From: Haematobia irritans | Taxonomy: Eukaryota > Arthropoda > Insecta > Diptera > Muscidae | Assembly: GCF_050003625.1 (NCBI RefSeq) | Contig: NC_134401.1 | Span: 70,832,632 to 70,896,631, forward strand | Reading direction: 5' to 3' | DNA: 64,000 nt | Translations under genes and position numbers: made by a program | Notes under the pieces: generated by a model | Databases searched by the model: none | What the model was told of the DNA's origin: nothing | Seen by the model: only the letters and a program-made list of their open reading frames with translations | In this document: positions 11,948 through 22,391 of the stretch, piece by piece | Layout: every line of letters begins with the position of its first letter | Position numbering within the stretch: position 1 is the stretch's first letter

Positions 11948-12092
11948 TCGAGAAGGTTCAACGGTCAAAACTAGAAGTGCCCATATGTAATAGGTACTTT
12001 TAGTTAATGTGGTATCACAATGGACTGAATAGTCTAAGTGAGCCTGAATCTTAATCGGGCTGCCACTTTAACCTAACCTAACCTAACAATGA

Positions 12093-14281
12093 TTTAAAAT
12101 ATTATATAATATTATATAATAATATAAAATAATTTATATATTTTAATTGGTTATGTATTATATTATTTTACTATATTATTTTTTTAACAATCTCTCCGTA
12201 TACCATAACAACACGATTGCAACTAAAACAACAAACCAACCGGCAAACATATCGATTACATCGACGACAGGTATCGATTAATATAAAGATAAATGGAGAT
12301 AAAAGAAATATAAGAAAATGTCCTATATTCTTACAAGTGAGCTTCCTTAAGTTTTGAAATGATTGAATACTTCTTAGTACGAATGAACTAAAATATTTGT
12401 CTATGCCAAGTGTTATTTGTATGTACGATAAGCTTTCTATAATAAGGGAATTATCATTTTATAAGAAATTTTACTAAATTTGAGGAAACGTGGTTTTAGT
12501 TCGGTTTTTGTTTATTTTAACGAACGCTTTATTATCAGTGAATAAAATTTTCTTGTTCAGTAGTAAATTCTTATACCCAGCGAAGAAAACAGTATTAGTA
12601 AAATTCCATGCCTTATTCTAGTTAATGAACTATTCCTAACTGCTTGCAGTTTAGGATTTTTTTTTACTTAAAAAAGTAAATTGTATTATTTCACACTAAA
12701 ATTGCACTTAATGGAAATAAAATGGCTAAACTAAATTGATGAACATTTTTTCCTTTAGATTCGAGCGCACTTTTTTCTGCGTGAATGAAACGTATTGCCG
12801 TGCTCTCCAAACTGCATATACTTTCTCTGTGATATTCCAGCAATCGAAAGCAGTTGCTGCAACATCCTTTATAAACATTATAAAATTGTACGGAATAGTA
12901 CAATTGCATAGACCGATAATTTAATTATGATGGCTTCAAGGTAATACCGAAGTTTAATAATGAAAGGGACAGTTTCTCAATTAGTATAATAAATATGTAG
13001 TAGAAACAACAAACAAGACGATGTAATTACTATTTTTAAATTACAGTAATCGAATTGCGACCAATCTTTTTTCTGGATGTACGTAAATTCCGATTAAATT
13101 GTTGTATTCTATGTATAAATAGTGACATTTATCACTAAATCAAAAAATCCCTGTGAAACCTCTGTCACATTGACAAGAACTCTTTGTTTATTTCTCAGAG
13201 TAAACATCGTGTTATCGACACTCATTGTTTAAAAATTTCCCCCTATTTCTCCATAACTTCGTGTACATTCATGTAAAAAATCAACCACCACTCGCAGGGA
13301 TGTGGCGGTTCGTTCATAAATACCAGAAGGAAGTGTCACGGTTTTAAGCGGCAAGGAATAAGGGAAGTATTAAAAGGGTGTCTTTTTCTCTTCGCTAAAA
13401 CAAAAATCGTTAATAGAAGTTTTATGGATAAGAATGATGTTTCCTCGTAAATGAAAAACAAAAAGATTTAAGATTTTATAGCTAAAGTGCTCATTATCGG
13501 TTCCCAAGTTCTATAATCCAAAAAATCTACCCAATAAGATATATAACATATTGTTGTGCGCTATTAAAATATGTATGAATGAAAAAGAAATGTAGATAGC
13601 ACAAAAATAAAACTTAATAATATTGGAGACTAGTGACATTTTAGAAATAAAGTTGTTATGTAGCCCAATGGATTTGCAGTTTGGAAAATTCGCATTACCA
13701 AAGGTTGTATAATGGAATGATACACACACATACATAAGTATGTATGTACACATATATGTGTACGCAGAAAGTTGGTTTAAATTCGTTGATATATAACCGT
13801 TTTTGGCACATAATTATTGGAGGAGAAGTGTTGCTGTACAATGGCATTAGTTATTGAAAAAGTGTAAAGCTTTAAATAACCGAAATTGAGAAAACGTACT
13901 AATACTATCGGCTAATTTTTAGATGTCCTCGAATATTTGCTTAAGGCATGCACACCAGTGGTCTGTGTACCTACTCTATTACGAGCAATACAAACGTACA
14001 CTCGCCATTTCATACAGAATCCTCTGCCTGGTGTGCCCACCATCGATAAGTCACAAAAATTGAAAAAAGAGAAAAAAATGCTAAAATGTATCAGATATGA
14101 AAGAATAGCAATATTCACATGAATGAAATATAAACGAACGAGTGGAACGAAACCCAGTATTTGCGAATGTTTATAACAAAATGAACTAGTAAGATATATG
14201 TCCACACTAAATAAATATTTTTTACTCGCATGAAGCAGTGACTAGCCGTTAAGGCAGGCATGTAATAAAGTCTACTAAACT
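12093..14281. other. Unassigned AT-rich DNA
   Basis: About 2.2 kb with no recognised gene or repeat family. There is a run of TATAAT-type low-complexity sequence just after the LINE and a small palindromic ACATACAT/ATGTATGT cluster near 13730-13760. Short open frames look like chance. Confidence 0.5.
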
Positions 14282-14438
14282 CTGTTCGAATAAACTAACT
14301 GAAGGAAAAAGCGTCCGTAGGAAATTTAATACAAAGTCTTCCCATCAGTAAATTGTGTTGTTCGGCAGTGGTAATATATGGCACACAAATATCATTACAT
14401 CTAACATCAATAAATGCCAATGTTGTGTTTCTATTTTC

Positions 14439-14826
14439 ATGAAGACACTTGGCCGATCGAATCGTATCGAATGGCTGTCTACTTCTGTTGAAACATGTCG
14501 TAATGGCAAGAGAGGTAAGTTTAAATAACATTTATTTAAAATTGTTTAAGCTTGTTATTGGTTTATAATATTAAAATACATTTTGTTTGGTAGTATTTTC
14601 AAAGATTAAAAACATTCCGGAAAACGTACAGATGAAGTGTTCCTCTGTGGTGGACATTATTACCACAAATATATTGAACAAATATAGGCTCAAAACGATT
14701 GGTATGACACAAGATTATTTCACGTTGTGTGAAGTTCAATCAGGATCAGAAATAACAATTATTATCACATATTATCAATTTAAACCTGGCATACTTTTCT
14801 ATTCTATTACTTCCATAACTTTCTAG
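14439..14826 (+). CDS. Candidate two-exon gene, unrecognised
   Basis: A strong splice donor AGAG|GTAAGT ends a frame at 14514. An acceptor TTTGGTAG|TATTTTC follows at 14593/14594. The intron would be 79 bp, a normal short fly intron, and joining keeps the frame open (AGA G|TA TTT) to a TAG at 14824-14826. From the ATG at 14439 the product would be ~102 residues. The upstream frame is open from about 14355, so a further exon is possible. I recognise no domain. It could be chance, but it is the best host-gene candidate in the window. Confidence 0.3.
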
Positions 14827-14932
14827 ACAATGTACTTTATTCTGATGCTGTGTCACACGTGAAGTAAACATACTGATTTATTTTAAGGGAGACTTGAATT
14901 GATGCTGTGGGCTCTCCAAGTTAGTTAGATTT

Positions 14933-15191
14933 AAGGCCGATATGAACCTCTTGCTAAATTTTCGGTAGCAAAAATTTATTTAAGTCTACAACAAACAACC
15001 ACTTGTGCATAGAGTGTAGAGAAACATAATGCTCTGTAAATAATCAACAATTTATTTGAGGAATATTTGGAACAAATATTTACATATGTTTAAAAGCGAT
15101 TAGCTGGTTTAATATTTGTGTCAATTATGTTTTTCTACAGTCTATAAACAAAGCGTTTTTTTTGTTTTTGCAAAACGTGCATACCGACCTT
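14933..15191. mobile_element. MITE family G, copy 2
   Basis: It starts AAGGCCGATATGAACCTC and ends GTGCATACCGACCTT, a diverged form of the inverted ends at 4883-5247. The interior shares AATAATCAACAATTTATTTGAGG-type sequence with copy 1 but is about 100 bp shorter. Confidence 0.75.
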
Positions 15192-15287
15192 TAAGATAAA
15201 CATTCGTCTGTGGGACGTATCATACACAAAAAAGTAGCTCTTACTATATGACAAGTTTTGAACTTCAATGTGTTAATCGCACTTCTA

Positions 15288-15432
15288 CACCTTCAAAAAA
15301 ATCGTTTCTCTAACATATGTCCCAAACATATTTTGCAGGAAGCACATATATTATTGGATATTTCCGAAACATTATTATGTTTGTTTTATGTAAACATATT
15401 ATATGTTTGGAAGCATTTTGAACCCAAAAATA
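15288..15432 (+). mobile_element. X-family element, left-end fragment
   Basis: After a TA dinucleotide it begins CACCTTCAAAAAAATCG and follows the left ~145 bp of the complete X element at 15594. It stops where R-repeat sequence begins. Confidence 0.75.
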
Positions 15433-15901
15433 GGGGCACAAGGACGAACGCTATTGAATTTGGAAGAAATCGGATCAAATTTAGATATAGCTCCCATATA
15501 TATGTATGGCAAAAGGTAATCTTGTTCATCGCCCTTCAAGTCTGCAAAATTTCATCCAAATCGGTTCAGATTTAGATATAGCTCTCATATATACACCCTC
15601 AAAAAAAATCGCCTCTTTAACATATGTTCCAAACATATTTTGCAGGAAGCACATATATTATTGGATACTGCCGAAACATTAATATGTTTGTTTTATGTGA
15701 ACATATTATATGTTTGGAAACATTTTGAGCCAAAAATATTATATGCTTGGAAGAATTTTTCCAAAGACGATTGTGCTCATTTCCTAACATACTCGTTATT
15801 TGCACTTCCACGAAATATTTTAATTCTTGGCACCTTTTTCTGTAATACAAATAATGTTGAAGAAATTATTCACTTTTATAATTTTTTTAAATTTTACCTT
15901 T

Positions 15902-15982
15902 CGCCTGCACGGAGAATCGAACCGAGTACCATACAGTTTGTAAGCCAACACACTATCCACTGGGCTACGTAGCTGTTATGGT
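15902..15982 (-). other. tRNA-like segment with A and B boxes (left arm of X2)
   Basis: On the minus strand it reads TAGCCCAGTGGATAG (A-box-like) and, ~40 nt later, GGTTCGATTCTC (B-box-like), with tRNA-like spacing. No T-run follows directly. Versions lie in X4 (20839-20911), X6 (57226-57297) and, as the plus strand, X3 (18761-18828). I treat it as a tRNA-derived Pol III promoter, not a working tRNA gene. Confidence 0.6.
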
Positions 15983-16088
15983 CACCAGCAGATAATTATC
16001 GTTATAAGTTACATTTATATAGCATAGTTTGCAGCGCCCACGAGCCCATGCAAACATAACATTATTTAACAGAAACATACATTTGTTT

Positions 16089-16160
16089 GCCACGTGGAGC
16101 AGTGGTTAGCATGTCTGCCTTGCATGCAAAGGGTCGTGGGTTCAATCCCTGCTCCGACCG
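16089..16160 (+). other. tRNA-like segment with Pol III terminator (right arm of X2)
   Basis: It reads GCCACGTGGAGCAGTGGTTAGC (A box), then GGGTTCAATCCC (B box) and GCTCCGACC as the 3' side. A long T-run follows at about 16167-16175, which should end Pol III transcription. It resembles the head of the SINE at 31908, including the following GAACAC. Versions lie at 22475-22545 and 57412-57472, also followed by T6-T7. Confidence 0.65.
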
Positions 16161-17460
16161 AACACTTTTTTTTTGTTTTTTTTTTTAATTTACACATTTA
16201 TATTTATACTATATTAAATTTTTATAATAAAACTTCGAAATGTGGGTTATAGTCATTAACAGTGCTTGATATAAACGAAATTGACTGATTTTTGGATAAA
16301 ATATTATTTTTTTATTGCAAAAAAAAAAAATTTGGTACAAAACTTTAAAATTTGGAAGGAATTCAAAAACTAACAAAAGAAGAACGTGGAGTCGAGTATA
16401 AACATACATAAATAATTTTATAATATAAATATAAATTTATTTAGGCGTGAGCAGTTTTTTACTAGCATTTAACACCATCGGTCTAAAATGCCTTTTATTT
16501 TTTTTTTTAATAATTCATTTTAAAGAAAATAAAATTTTTAAATTGTTTTAGCTGCAAAACTCGAACTTAATGCCCGCTTTTATATTTGAAGGTGTCCGTC
16601 AACTCCTCTTGGACTACTTATTAATAAAGAGGAACTAAACTTTGTTTTTATACATTTTACTGTGTAATTTTCACTATTTCCTTCTTATTTAATTTTACTG
16701 TCCCAACTCTAAAAAGAGTATAGTGCCCTTTCGTTATTTTTATGAAGACCCCTGATTTCTTTTAACGAACCAAGAAAAAAATTGTGCCCATAATGCCAAA
16801 ATGATAAACAAAACACATGTTCACACATACAGAAAATGCTGCTCTCAAGGCGAAAACACAGGCTTTTTTTCAAATGTCTATTCTCTTGGTTCCGAATGTC
16901 CATTCTCTTTATTCAAATTAAATAATATTTAAACTTAAGCATATCAAATTTTTGGCCTTATCATAAAACAGTTTTCTGAAACAACATACAAGCGGTTTCA
17001 CAGAAATTGTTCTCTTTTGATTCTTTCGCTGTGTTATGTTGATATCTTTTGTCAACTCTCCCGGTTTCCATCTCTATTTCTTTCTCTATACTCTCTCTGT
17101 CGCTTTGAATAAAATATCACATCATATGTATGTTTAGTCGAAATTTGTAAATTTATACATGCTTGCATTCACACATATGATTTTTATGAAACATTCATGC
17201 CCCAAACATAATATATTCTAACATATTAACATAGATGTCCCAGACATTTAGTGTTAGTTTAGGAACATTACATGTTTGCACTTAAATATATTGTGTTTTA
17301 AAATTGTGCCCGAAACACATTTTGTTTATATCGGAACATATGAAAAACATATTTTTCTAAGAGTGTATGTATCGCCCGATTTTCCCAAATTTGGCCACAA
17401 TACCCTTATTTATCAACCGATCTTACTCAAAGTTGGCTTAATGTAATCTTCTATAGCACT

Positions 17461-17812
17461 AGGTTAGATTTGGTTTGGTTAGGTGGCAGCCCGATGTATC
17501 AGGCTCAATTAGACTATTCAGTCCATTGTGATACCACATTGGTGAACTTCTCTCTTATCACTGAGTGCTGCCCGATTCCATGTTAAGCTCAATGCCAAGG
17601 GACCTCCTTTTTATAGCCGAGTCCGAACGGCGTTCCACCTTGCAGTGAAACCAAAATTAGAGAAGCTTTGAAACCATCAGAAATGTCACCAGCATTGCTG
17701 AGGTGGGATAATCCACCGCTGGAAAACTTTTTTGGTGTTCGGTCGAAGCAGGAATCGAAACCACGACCTTATGTATGCAAGGCGGGCATGCTAACCATTG
17801 CACCACGGTGGC
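17461..17812 (-). mobile_element. SINE, complete copy in the R repeat
   Basis: On the minus strand it has the full order head (GCCACCGTGGTGCAATGG), body and LINE-like 3' end with AACCT-type tail. TTCTATAGCACTA before it and TTCTATTCTAGCACTA after it are the target duplication (one side gained 3 bp). The R copy at 60240 shows the uninterrupted site. Confidence 0.88.
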
Positions 17813-18421
17813 TTCCTTCTATTCTAGCACTAACTATATGTGCAAAAAATCATCGAAATCGGTTCAGATTTAGATATAGCTCCCATATATATGTATAGCC
17901 CGATTTTCCCAAATTTGGCCATAGATGCAAAATTTCATCGAAATCGGTTCAGATGTAGATATAGCTCCCATATATGTATCGCTCCATTTTGAAAAATTCG
18001 CCCCTAATAACCTTATGTTTGACCATACAGGCCTCATTTCTTAACTGATCTTACTCACAAAAAAGGTAACCTTTTGTGGTATTAATCAAACCCGCAAAAT
18101 ATTATGCAAATTGGTTCAGATTTAGATATAGCTTCCATATATATGCATCGCTCAATTTTCCCAAATTTGGCCATAGTACTCTTATTTATTAACCAATGTT
18201 ACTCAAATATAAAATTTTGATGTACTAGCCGATCGTATTTATACGTACTTGTAGCTCTTACATAAGAATATTGCTCGATTTTTTACAAATTTGGATTTAT
18301 TACCAACACTAATTGAACGATTTTCTCTTTTTGATAATGGGCTCAATATTAGTGGCATACTAACTCCGTAGGTGCAATATCAACTACAGCCAGTGTTGCT
18401 AGAAATAGGGGAAATTCCCTA

Positions 18422-19211
18422 CACGGATGAAAAAGACTGTTTTTCATATGTTTGGCTATAAACATTATATGTGTGGAACACAAATTTTTAAACACAATAT
18501 TTTTGAGTGCAAGCATATAATGTTCATAAACTAGCATAACATGTTTGGGACATATATGTTATATGTTAGAACATATTATGTTTGGGACATAAAATGTTTG
18601 TAAATATAATATGCTTGGATGCAAACATATATTAATTTAGAAATAGCCTATAAACATATATGTGTTTAGTAGCGTGGAGCGCTATTTAACAGGGAGCGAT
18701 ATTGAATTAAGTTGGTGATTGTTGCTTGTTATTACAAAATTAACATTTTATTTTTCCTTGGGCAATTGGTCAGCTACTTCTTTGATCCTTACAAACTGTG
18801 TGGTCCGCTGTTCGAATCCCCGTCCGGCAAAAGGAAAAATTAAAATAAAAAAAATCATACAATTGAATAATTTCTTCTACAATGTTTGTATTACAGAAAA
18901 AGGTGCTAAGAACTAAAAAATCTCGTGGAAGTGAGAAAGATTTGGGCAGAAACAAAATTTTATATTATATGTTCACATAATAACATATTGTTTTTTGGAA
19001 GACAACATTATTGAATTTGGATGCAAAAATACAAAATGTTTGGAACTTAGACTACCCAGATATATATTGTTTAGACCAATATGCTTTCAAACATATTATA
19101 TATTGGAAGAGATCAAACATATAAATGTTTGGACAATACCCAAAAATGTATATGATTGAAGCAAAATATGTTTGGGAGTATATGTTACAGAAGCGATTTT
19201 TTGTGAGCGTG
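18422..19211 (-). mobile_element. X element X3, inverted and internally deleted
   Basis: TA flanks it (18420-18421, 19212-19213). The left end CACGGATGAAAAAGACTG and right end AGAAGCGATTTTTTGTGAG are the X termini in inverted order. Only one tRNA-like arm remains, with B box GTTCGAATCCCC at 18810-18821. At 790 bp it is less than half the length of X2. Confidence 0.75.
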
Positions 19212-19429
19212 TATATATAGGGTTTTTCTAATATTTAGCGTCTTGTAGGGACGTAGGGCCACAATGTAGGGACATTTTCACTCAACACAATTTGTAATAA
19301 TTTTTACATTTTGGTGGCTCTAGAGGAGGAAATTAGAACCCGGCAAAGGCTTGACCTTTAACAATGTGTGTTAACAACAGTTAGAGCGAAAAAAAATCTA
19401 ACAAAATTTGAAGATTACCACAAATCTTC

Positions 19430-19790
19430 CAAACAAATATTTCTATAGAAATTTTAGCATTGTTGTTGTTTTTTTATTCCAGCTTAAAACCATACATTGA
19501 CTAAACTACAAGTTTAGCTTAAATAGAAATTTTAGTCAAAAACTTTATTCCTGTGGAAAATTTTGTCAACATTTTATTTCCATAGAAAATTTTGTCAAAA
19601 TTGTATTTCTATAGACATTTTTGTTAAAATATTATTTCTCTAAAAAATTTTCCCAAATTTTTTATTTCTATGGAATTTTTTCTCAAAATTTCATTTCTAT
19701 AGAATTTATTGTCAAAATTGTATTTCTATAGAAAAATTTCTCACGAAAATTTGTTTATAGAAACTTTTTCCAAAATTTTATTTTTATAGA
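19430..19790. repeat. Minisatellite, ~35-bp units of ATTTCTATAGAAAATTTTGTCAAA type
   Basis: About eight to ten diverged units repeat the core TTTCTATAGAAAATTTTGTC followed by AAAATTTTA. Units are clearest at 19538-19760. It lies inside element V just before MITE W. Confidence 0.75.
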
Positions 19791-20310
19791 CACTCAGAAA
19801 AAAGGGGCTCTATGTTAATGCCTACTGAACTTTATTTTAGTTCATGAAGATTAGTTGATTTTAGTTAAATTTTGCACAATATGAGTAAATGTTCCTTATT
19901 TGAATAATATTTTGCTAACTTTAATGGCGTGAATTAAAAATAAAAATAAAGTTGTATACAAATATAGTGCACAATTTTACTAAAAAATAAAATAGTTCAT
20001 ATTTTCCTAAAATGACAGAAGTTTGCTTAAATTGAGTTCATAAATCTCTCAAATGAGTAAATTTTAATAAAATTGTACATGTCTTGAACTTCGTACAACG
20101 CTGAAGACATTTTAACAATTTTTAAATCTAATTTTTTCTTTCAACATAGGTTAGGTTAGGTCAACATATGAAATTTTCTTAAACAACAGAAACATTTAAT
20201 TATTTTTAAAAAAATTTTCTTCAGTTTGACAAAAAGTATTAACATGTTGAAATTAGAAAACTATTTTAGTTAAAATTTTCTAAAATAAACCTACATTTTC
20301 TTTCACGGTG
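19791..20310. mobile_element. Possible MITE W
   Basis: The stretch begins CACTCAGAAAAAAGG and ends TTTTCTTTCACGGTG, which are approximate inverses. The interior is AT-rich with repeated TTTAGTTAAA and TTTTAGTTCA words. No clear target duplication is present, so this is tentative. Confidence 0.4.
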
Positions 20311-20959
20311 GGTTCATTATTTTTTGGTGGAGATTTAACAAAAAAAATACTATTTTGGGTAGAATTCTACCAACTGTGGCAACCGTGGTGGTAATACAAA
20401 TTTGTATTCTAAGTTATATACGTTGCATATTCATGTTTTAAGATAATAAAGTACTTAGACTATTTTTGTTTTGTAAAATTTGTTTAAATTTAACGAAAAT
20501 ATTGTAGGGAAAATTGTTTCGGAATGTGTGGGAAAGTATGGAACTTTTTTTGTCCTTGAACATTTTACCAGGCAACACTGACTATGAGCTATAGTCAGAT
20601 TGATACAAAGCACCCATAAACATGTACCCCTTAATTTTCTTAAATATGCAACTGCGGTTTATCTCCCATAACTATATCAATGTTACCCCACAAATGCTTA
20701 TGTTTACTAATTCAGTAGGGGTGGTTTAGGGTATGATATAGTCGGTCCCGCCCGACTTTCTACTTTACTCACTTGTCTTTAATACAAACAATGTTTAAGA
20801 AATTATTCAATTTTATAAATTTGTTAAATTTTACCTTTCGCCTGGACGGAGAATCGAACCGAGGACCATACAGTTTGTAAGCCAACACACTATACATTGG
20901 GCTACGTAGCAGTTATTGTCATCAATAGATAATTAACATATCGTTATAAGTTATATTTA

Positions 20960-22391
20960 GTAGTAGTAGTAGTAGTATTCCTCTTTATTCAAAAATATTG
21001 GATTTCACAATTAATAATTTTTCTTATTGCTTATTGAATAAAAAGATAAAAATTTAATTTTGACATTGTTCAGTTGAACGTCTGTCTACAAAAAATATTT
21101 TACGTAGAATTTTGTTTTTGATATAATTTTTTAAAAATTGTTGTTTTATATAATTATTTAACAATTGTATTGTTGTACCAAAAATTTTCTATAATTAAGC
21201 GCAGTTTTTAGGTATTTGGTTAATCCGCTCCAATCGTTCTCCTCCGTTCCATCTAAAATTAAAATGGTATCCTCTTCGCTTAAGTTATACTTTTGAAAAA
21301 AGCTATATCTGTACTCGGCTAAAACAGGACATTTAGCCAAAAAATGCAGGAATGTTTCTCTTTCATTAAGATTACATAAACAGCATATTTTCTCTGGCTC
21401 GCTTGCATTGAATCTGTTCTCATTTAGTTGAATCATTCCTGCGCGGGCTTTCATAATCCATGTTATGTAGCTTGTTTTGTTCGTATCAGTGATATAATAG
21501 GCGGCTTTTTCGTTCTGTTCTCTTGACGTTGTAATACCAGGCCAATTAAGGTTCAAATTGCATGCCAAATTTTGTATTTCTTTCACCCAGAAGAGTTCTC
21601 TTTGAATGAGAATTTTAGATAAAAAGTTCGGCAACCTGTTTTCGTGATAATTGAACAGAATTTTGTCTATATATCTCAGATGCAAGGATAATGTATATAT
21701 GTGACTTTCCTCTGCGAATGTTTCAAGCATTATGAAATAATTTGGGGTGTTACTTGGAAGCTGAAGAATTTTCTTTATAAAATATCTTTGCAGGCAATCG
21801 ACGGCTTCAAAGCAACCAAAGCCCCATACCTGTGCCGCATATGATTGAATGGATCTACAAACTGCTAAATAAAGTTTCCATTTCATTTGCAAACTTATGG
21901 TATTTTTTCCAAGAACTGATTGCCAAGTTGTGTTTAATGCGTACCGTGCTTGAATATTTCTGGTCTCGATATGTTTTTCAAACTTCATCTTTGGTGTCAA
22001 TATTACGCCCAAATATTTATACTGTGAAGCAATTTAACTTCCTCTCCTCTGAAACTCAATTTTTCTCGATTTGAAATTCGTCCACCATTACGAAATATTA
22101 CGATCTCAGATTTAGTTAGATTTACTTCTAAATTCCATAAATTACAATATGTTTCCAAATTGTTAATCATATCTTGTAGGACATCTATTTCATTTGCTAG
22201 AACCACAATGTCATCTGCATATAATAAAAGGCGTATATTGCGTTTCTCTATCCATAAGCCACCTTTTAGAATTTCATGCAAATCATTTATGTATAATGAA
22301 AATAGAATAGGTGACATAAGACAGCCTTGTTTCACTTCTGACTCCGTTTGAAAGTATTCAGAGATCTCTTCTCCGGTCCTGAATTTATTTA
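20960..22391 (-). mobile_element. Second LINE type, 5'-truncated, with (TAC)n tail
   Basis: AAGTTATATTTA flanks it on both sides (20948-20959, 22392-22403). On the minus strand the element ends with a run of TAC triplets, a microsatellite tail instead of poly(A). The 5' half, including the endonuclease, is missing. It sits inside X4. Confidence 0.85.
21158..22391 (-). pseudogene. Reverse transcriptase, C-terminal half, of the (TAC)n-tailed LINE
   Basis: Visible RT motifs are EVKQGCLMSPILFSLYINDL and LLYADDIVVLA; thumb sequence follows. A cysteine-rich C-terminal motif CCLCNLNERETFLHFLAKCP ends the protein. A frameshift near 22010 separates two otherwise long frames. The apparent N-terminal residues before FRTGEEI are read-through of X4 sequence. 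No RNase H is seen. I do not assign a clade. Confidence 0.8.

Larger units (their letters stand above)
7758..12084 (+). mobile_element. LOA-like non-LTR retrotransposon, copy L1 (5'-truncated, inactive)
   Basis: This LINE carries ORF1 remnants, an endonuclease, a reverse transcriptase and an RNase H, then a 3' UTR and an (AACCT)n tail. AACAATGA flanks it on both sides (7750-7757 and 12085-12092), so it inserted by ordinary target-primed reverse transcription. The 5' UTR and the first ~100 codons of ORF1 are absent. Frameshifts and stops break both reading frames. LOA clade is my best call, from the combination of APE endonuclease, the RT wording (FRPISLSSFLLK in copy L5) and a C-terminal RNase H; I or R1 clades are the alternative. 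Confidence 0.85.
15594..17365 (+). mobile_element. X element X2: TA-flanked MITE with two tRNA-like arms
   Basis: It is 1772 bp, from CACCCTCAAAAAAAATCG to TTTTTCTAAGAGTG, with TA on each side, inserted in the R repeat. The ends are only partly inverted (ACAC and CATATGTTCC blocks recur). A TA target suggests the Tc1/mariner superfamily. There is no transposase. Two tRNA-like segments point outward from the middle (next two entries). Copies or parts: 15288, 18422, 20782, 24425, 56934. Confidence 0.8.
18391..20580. mobile_element. hAT-like element V, itself disrupted
   Basis: It begins CAGTGTTGCTAG and ends CAGGCAACACTG, a typical hAT-type terminal pair. Flanks ACTACAGC and ACTATGAG could be a diverged 8-bp duplication. 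Removing it rejoins the R repeat. Inside lie X3, a minisatellite and MITE W. No transposase frame is visible. Confidence 0.6.
15433..20771 (+). repeat. R repeat, split by three insertions
   Basis: R sequence occurs at 15433-15593, 17366-17460, 17817-18390 and 20581-20771. Its hallmark is recurring blocks of AAATCGGTTCAGATTTAGATATAGCTCCCATATAT type followed by a GCCCGATTTT block. The right end reads GTCGGTCCCGCCCGACTTTC. Between the parts sit X2, a SINE and a hAT-like element. Each join restores R when the insert is removed. Related copies are at 59808 and 62287. It is noncoding; class unknown. Confidence 0.75.

Noticed and set aside
12070..12086. Real telomeric DNA (TTAGG/CCTAA repeats)
   Set aside because: Only two to four units, always at LINE or SINE tails; there is no long array.
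16089..16160. A genuine tRNA gene
   Set aside because: A and B boxes are good, but the cloverleaf is imperfect, no clear anticodon arm pairs, and the unit recurs within a MITE family and the SINE.
15433..18390. Coding potential in the R repeats
   Set aside because: The blocks keep spacing but not frame, and stops occur in all frames.
19430..19790. CRISPR-like array
   Set aside because: Units are AT-rich, diverged and without unique spacers; the context is a fly minisatellite.
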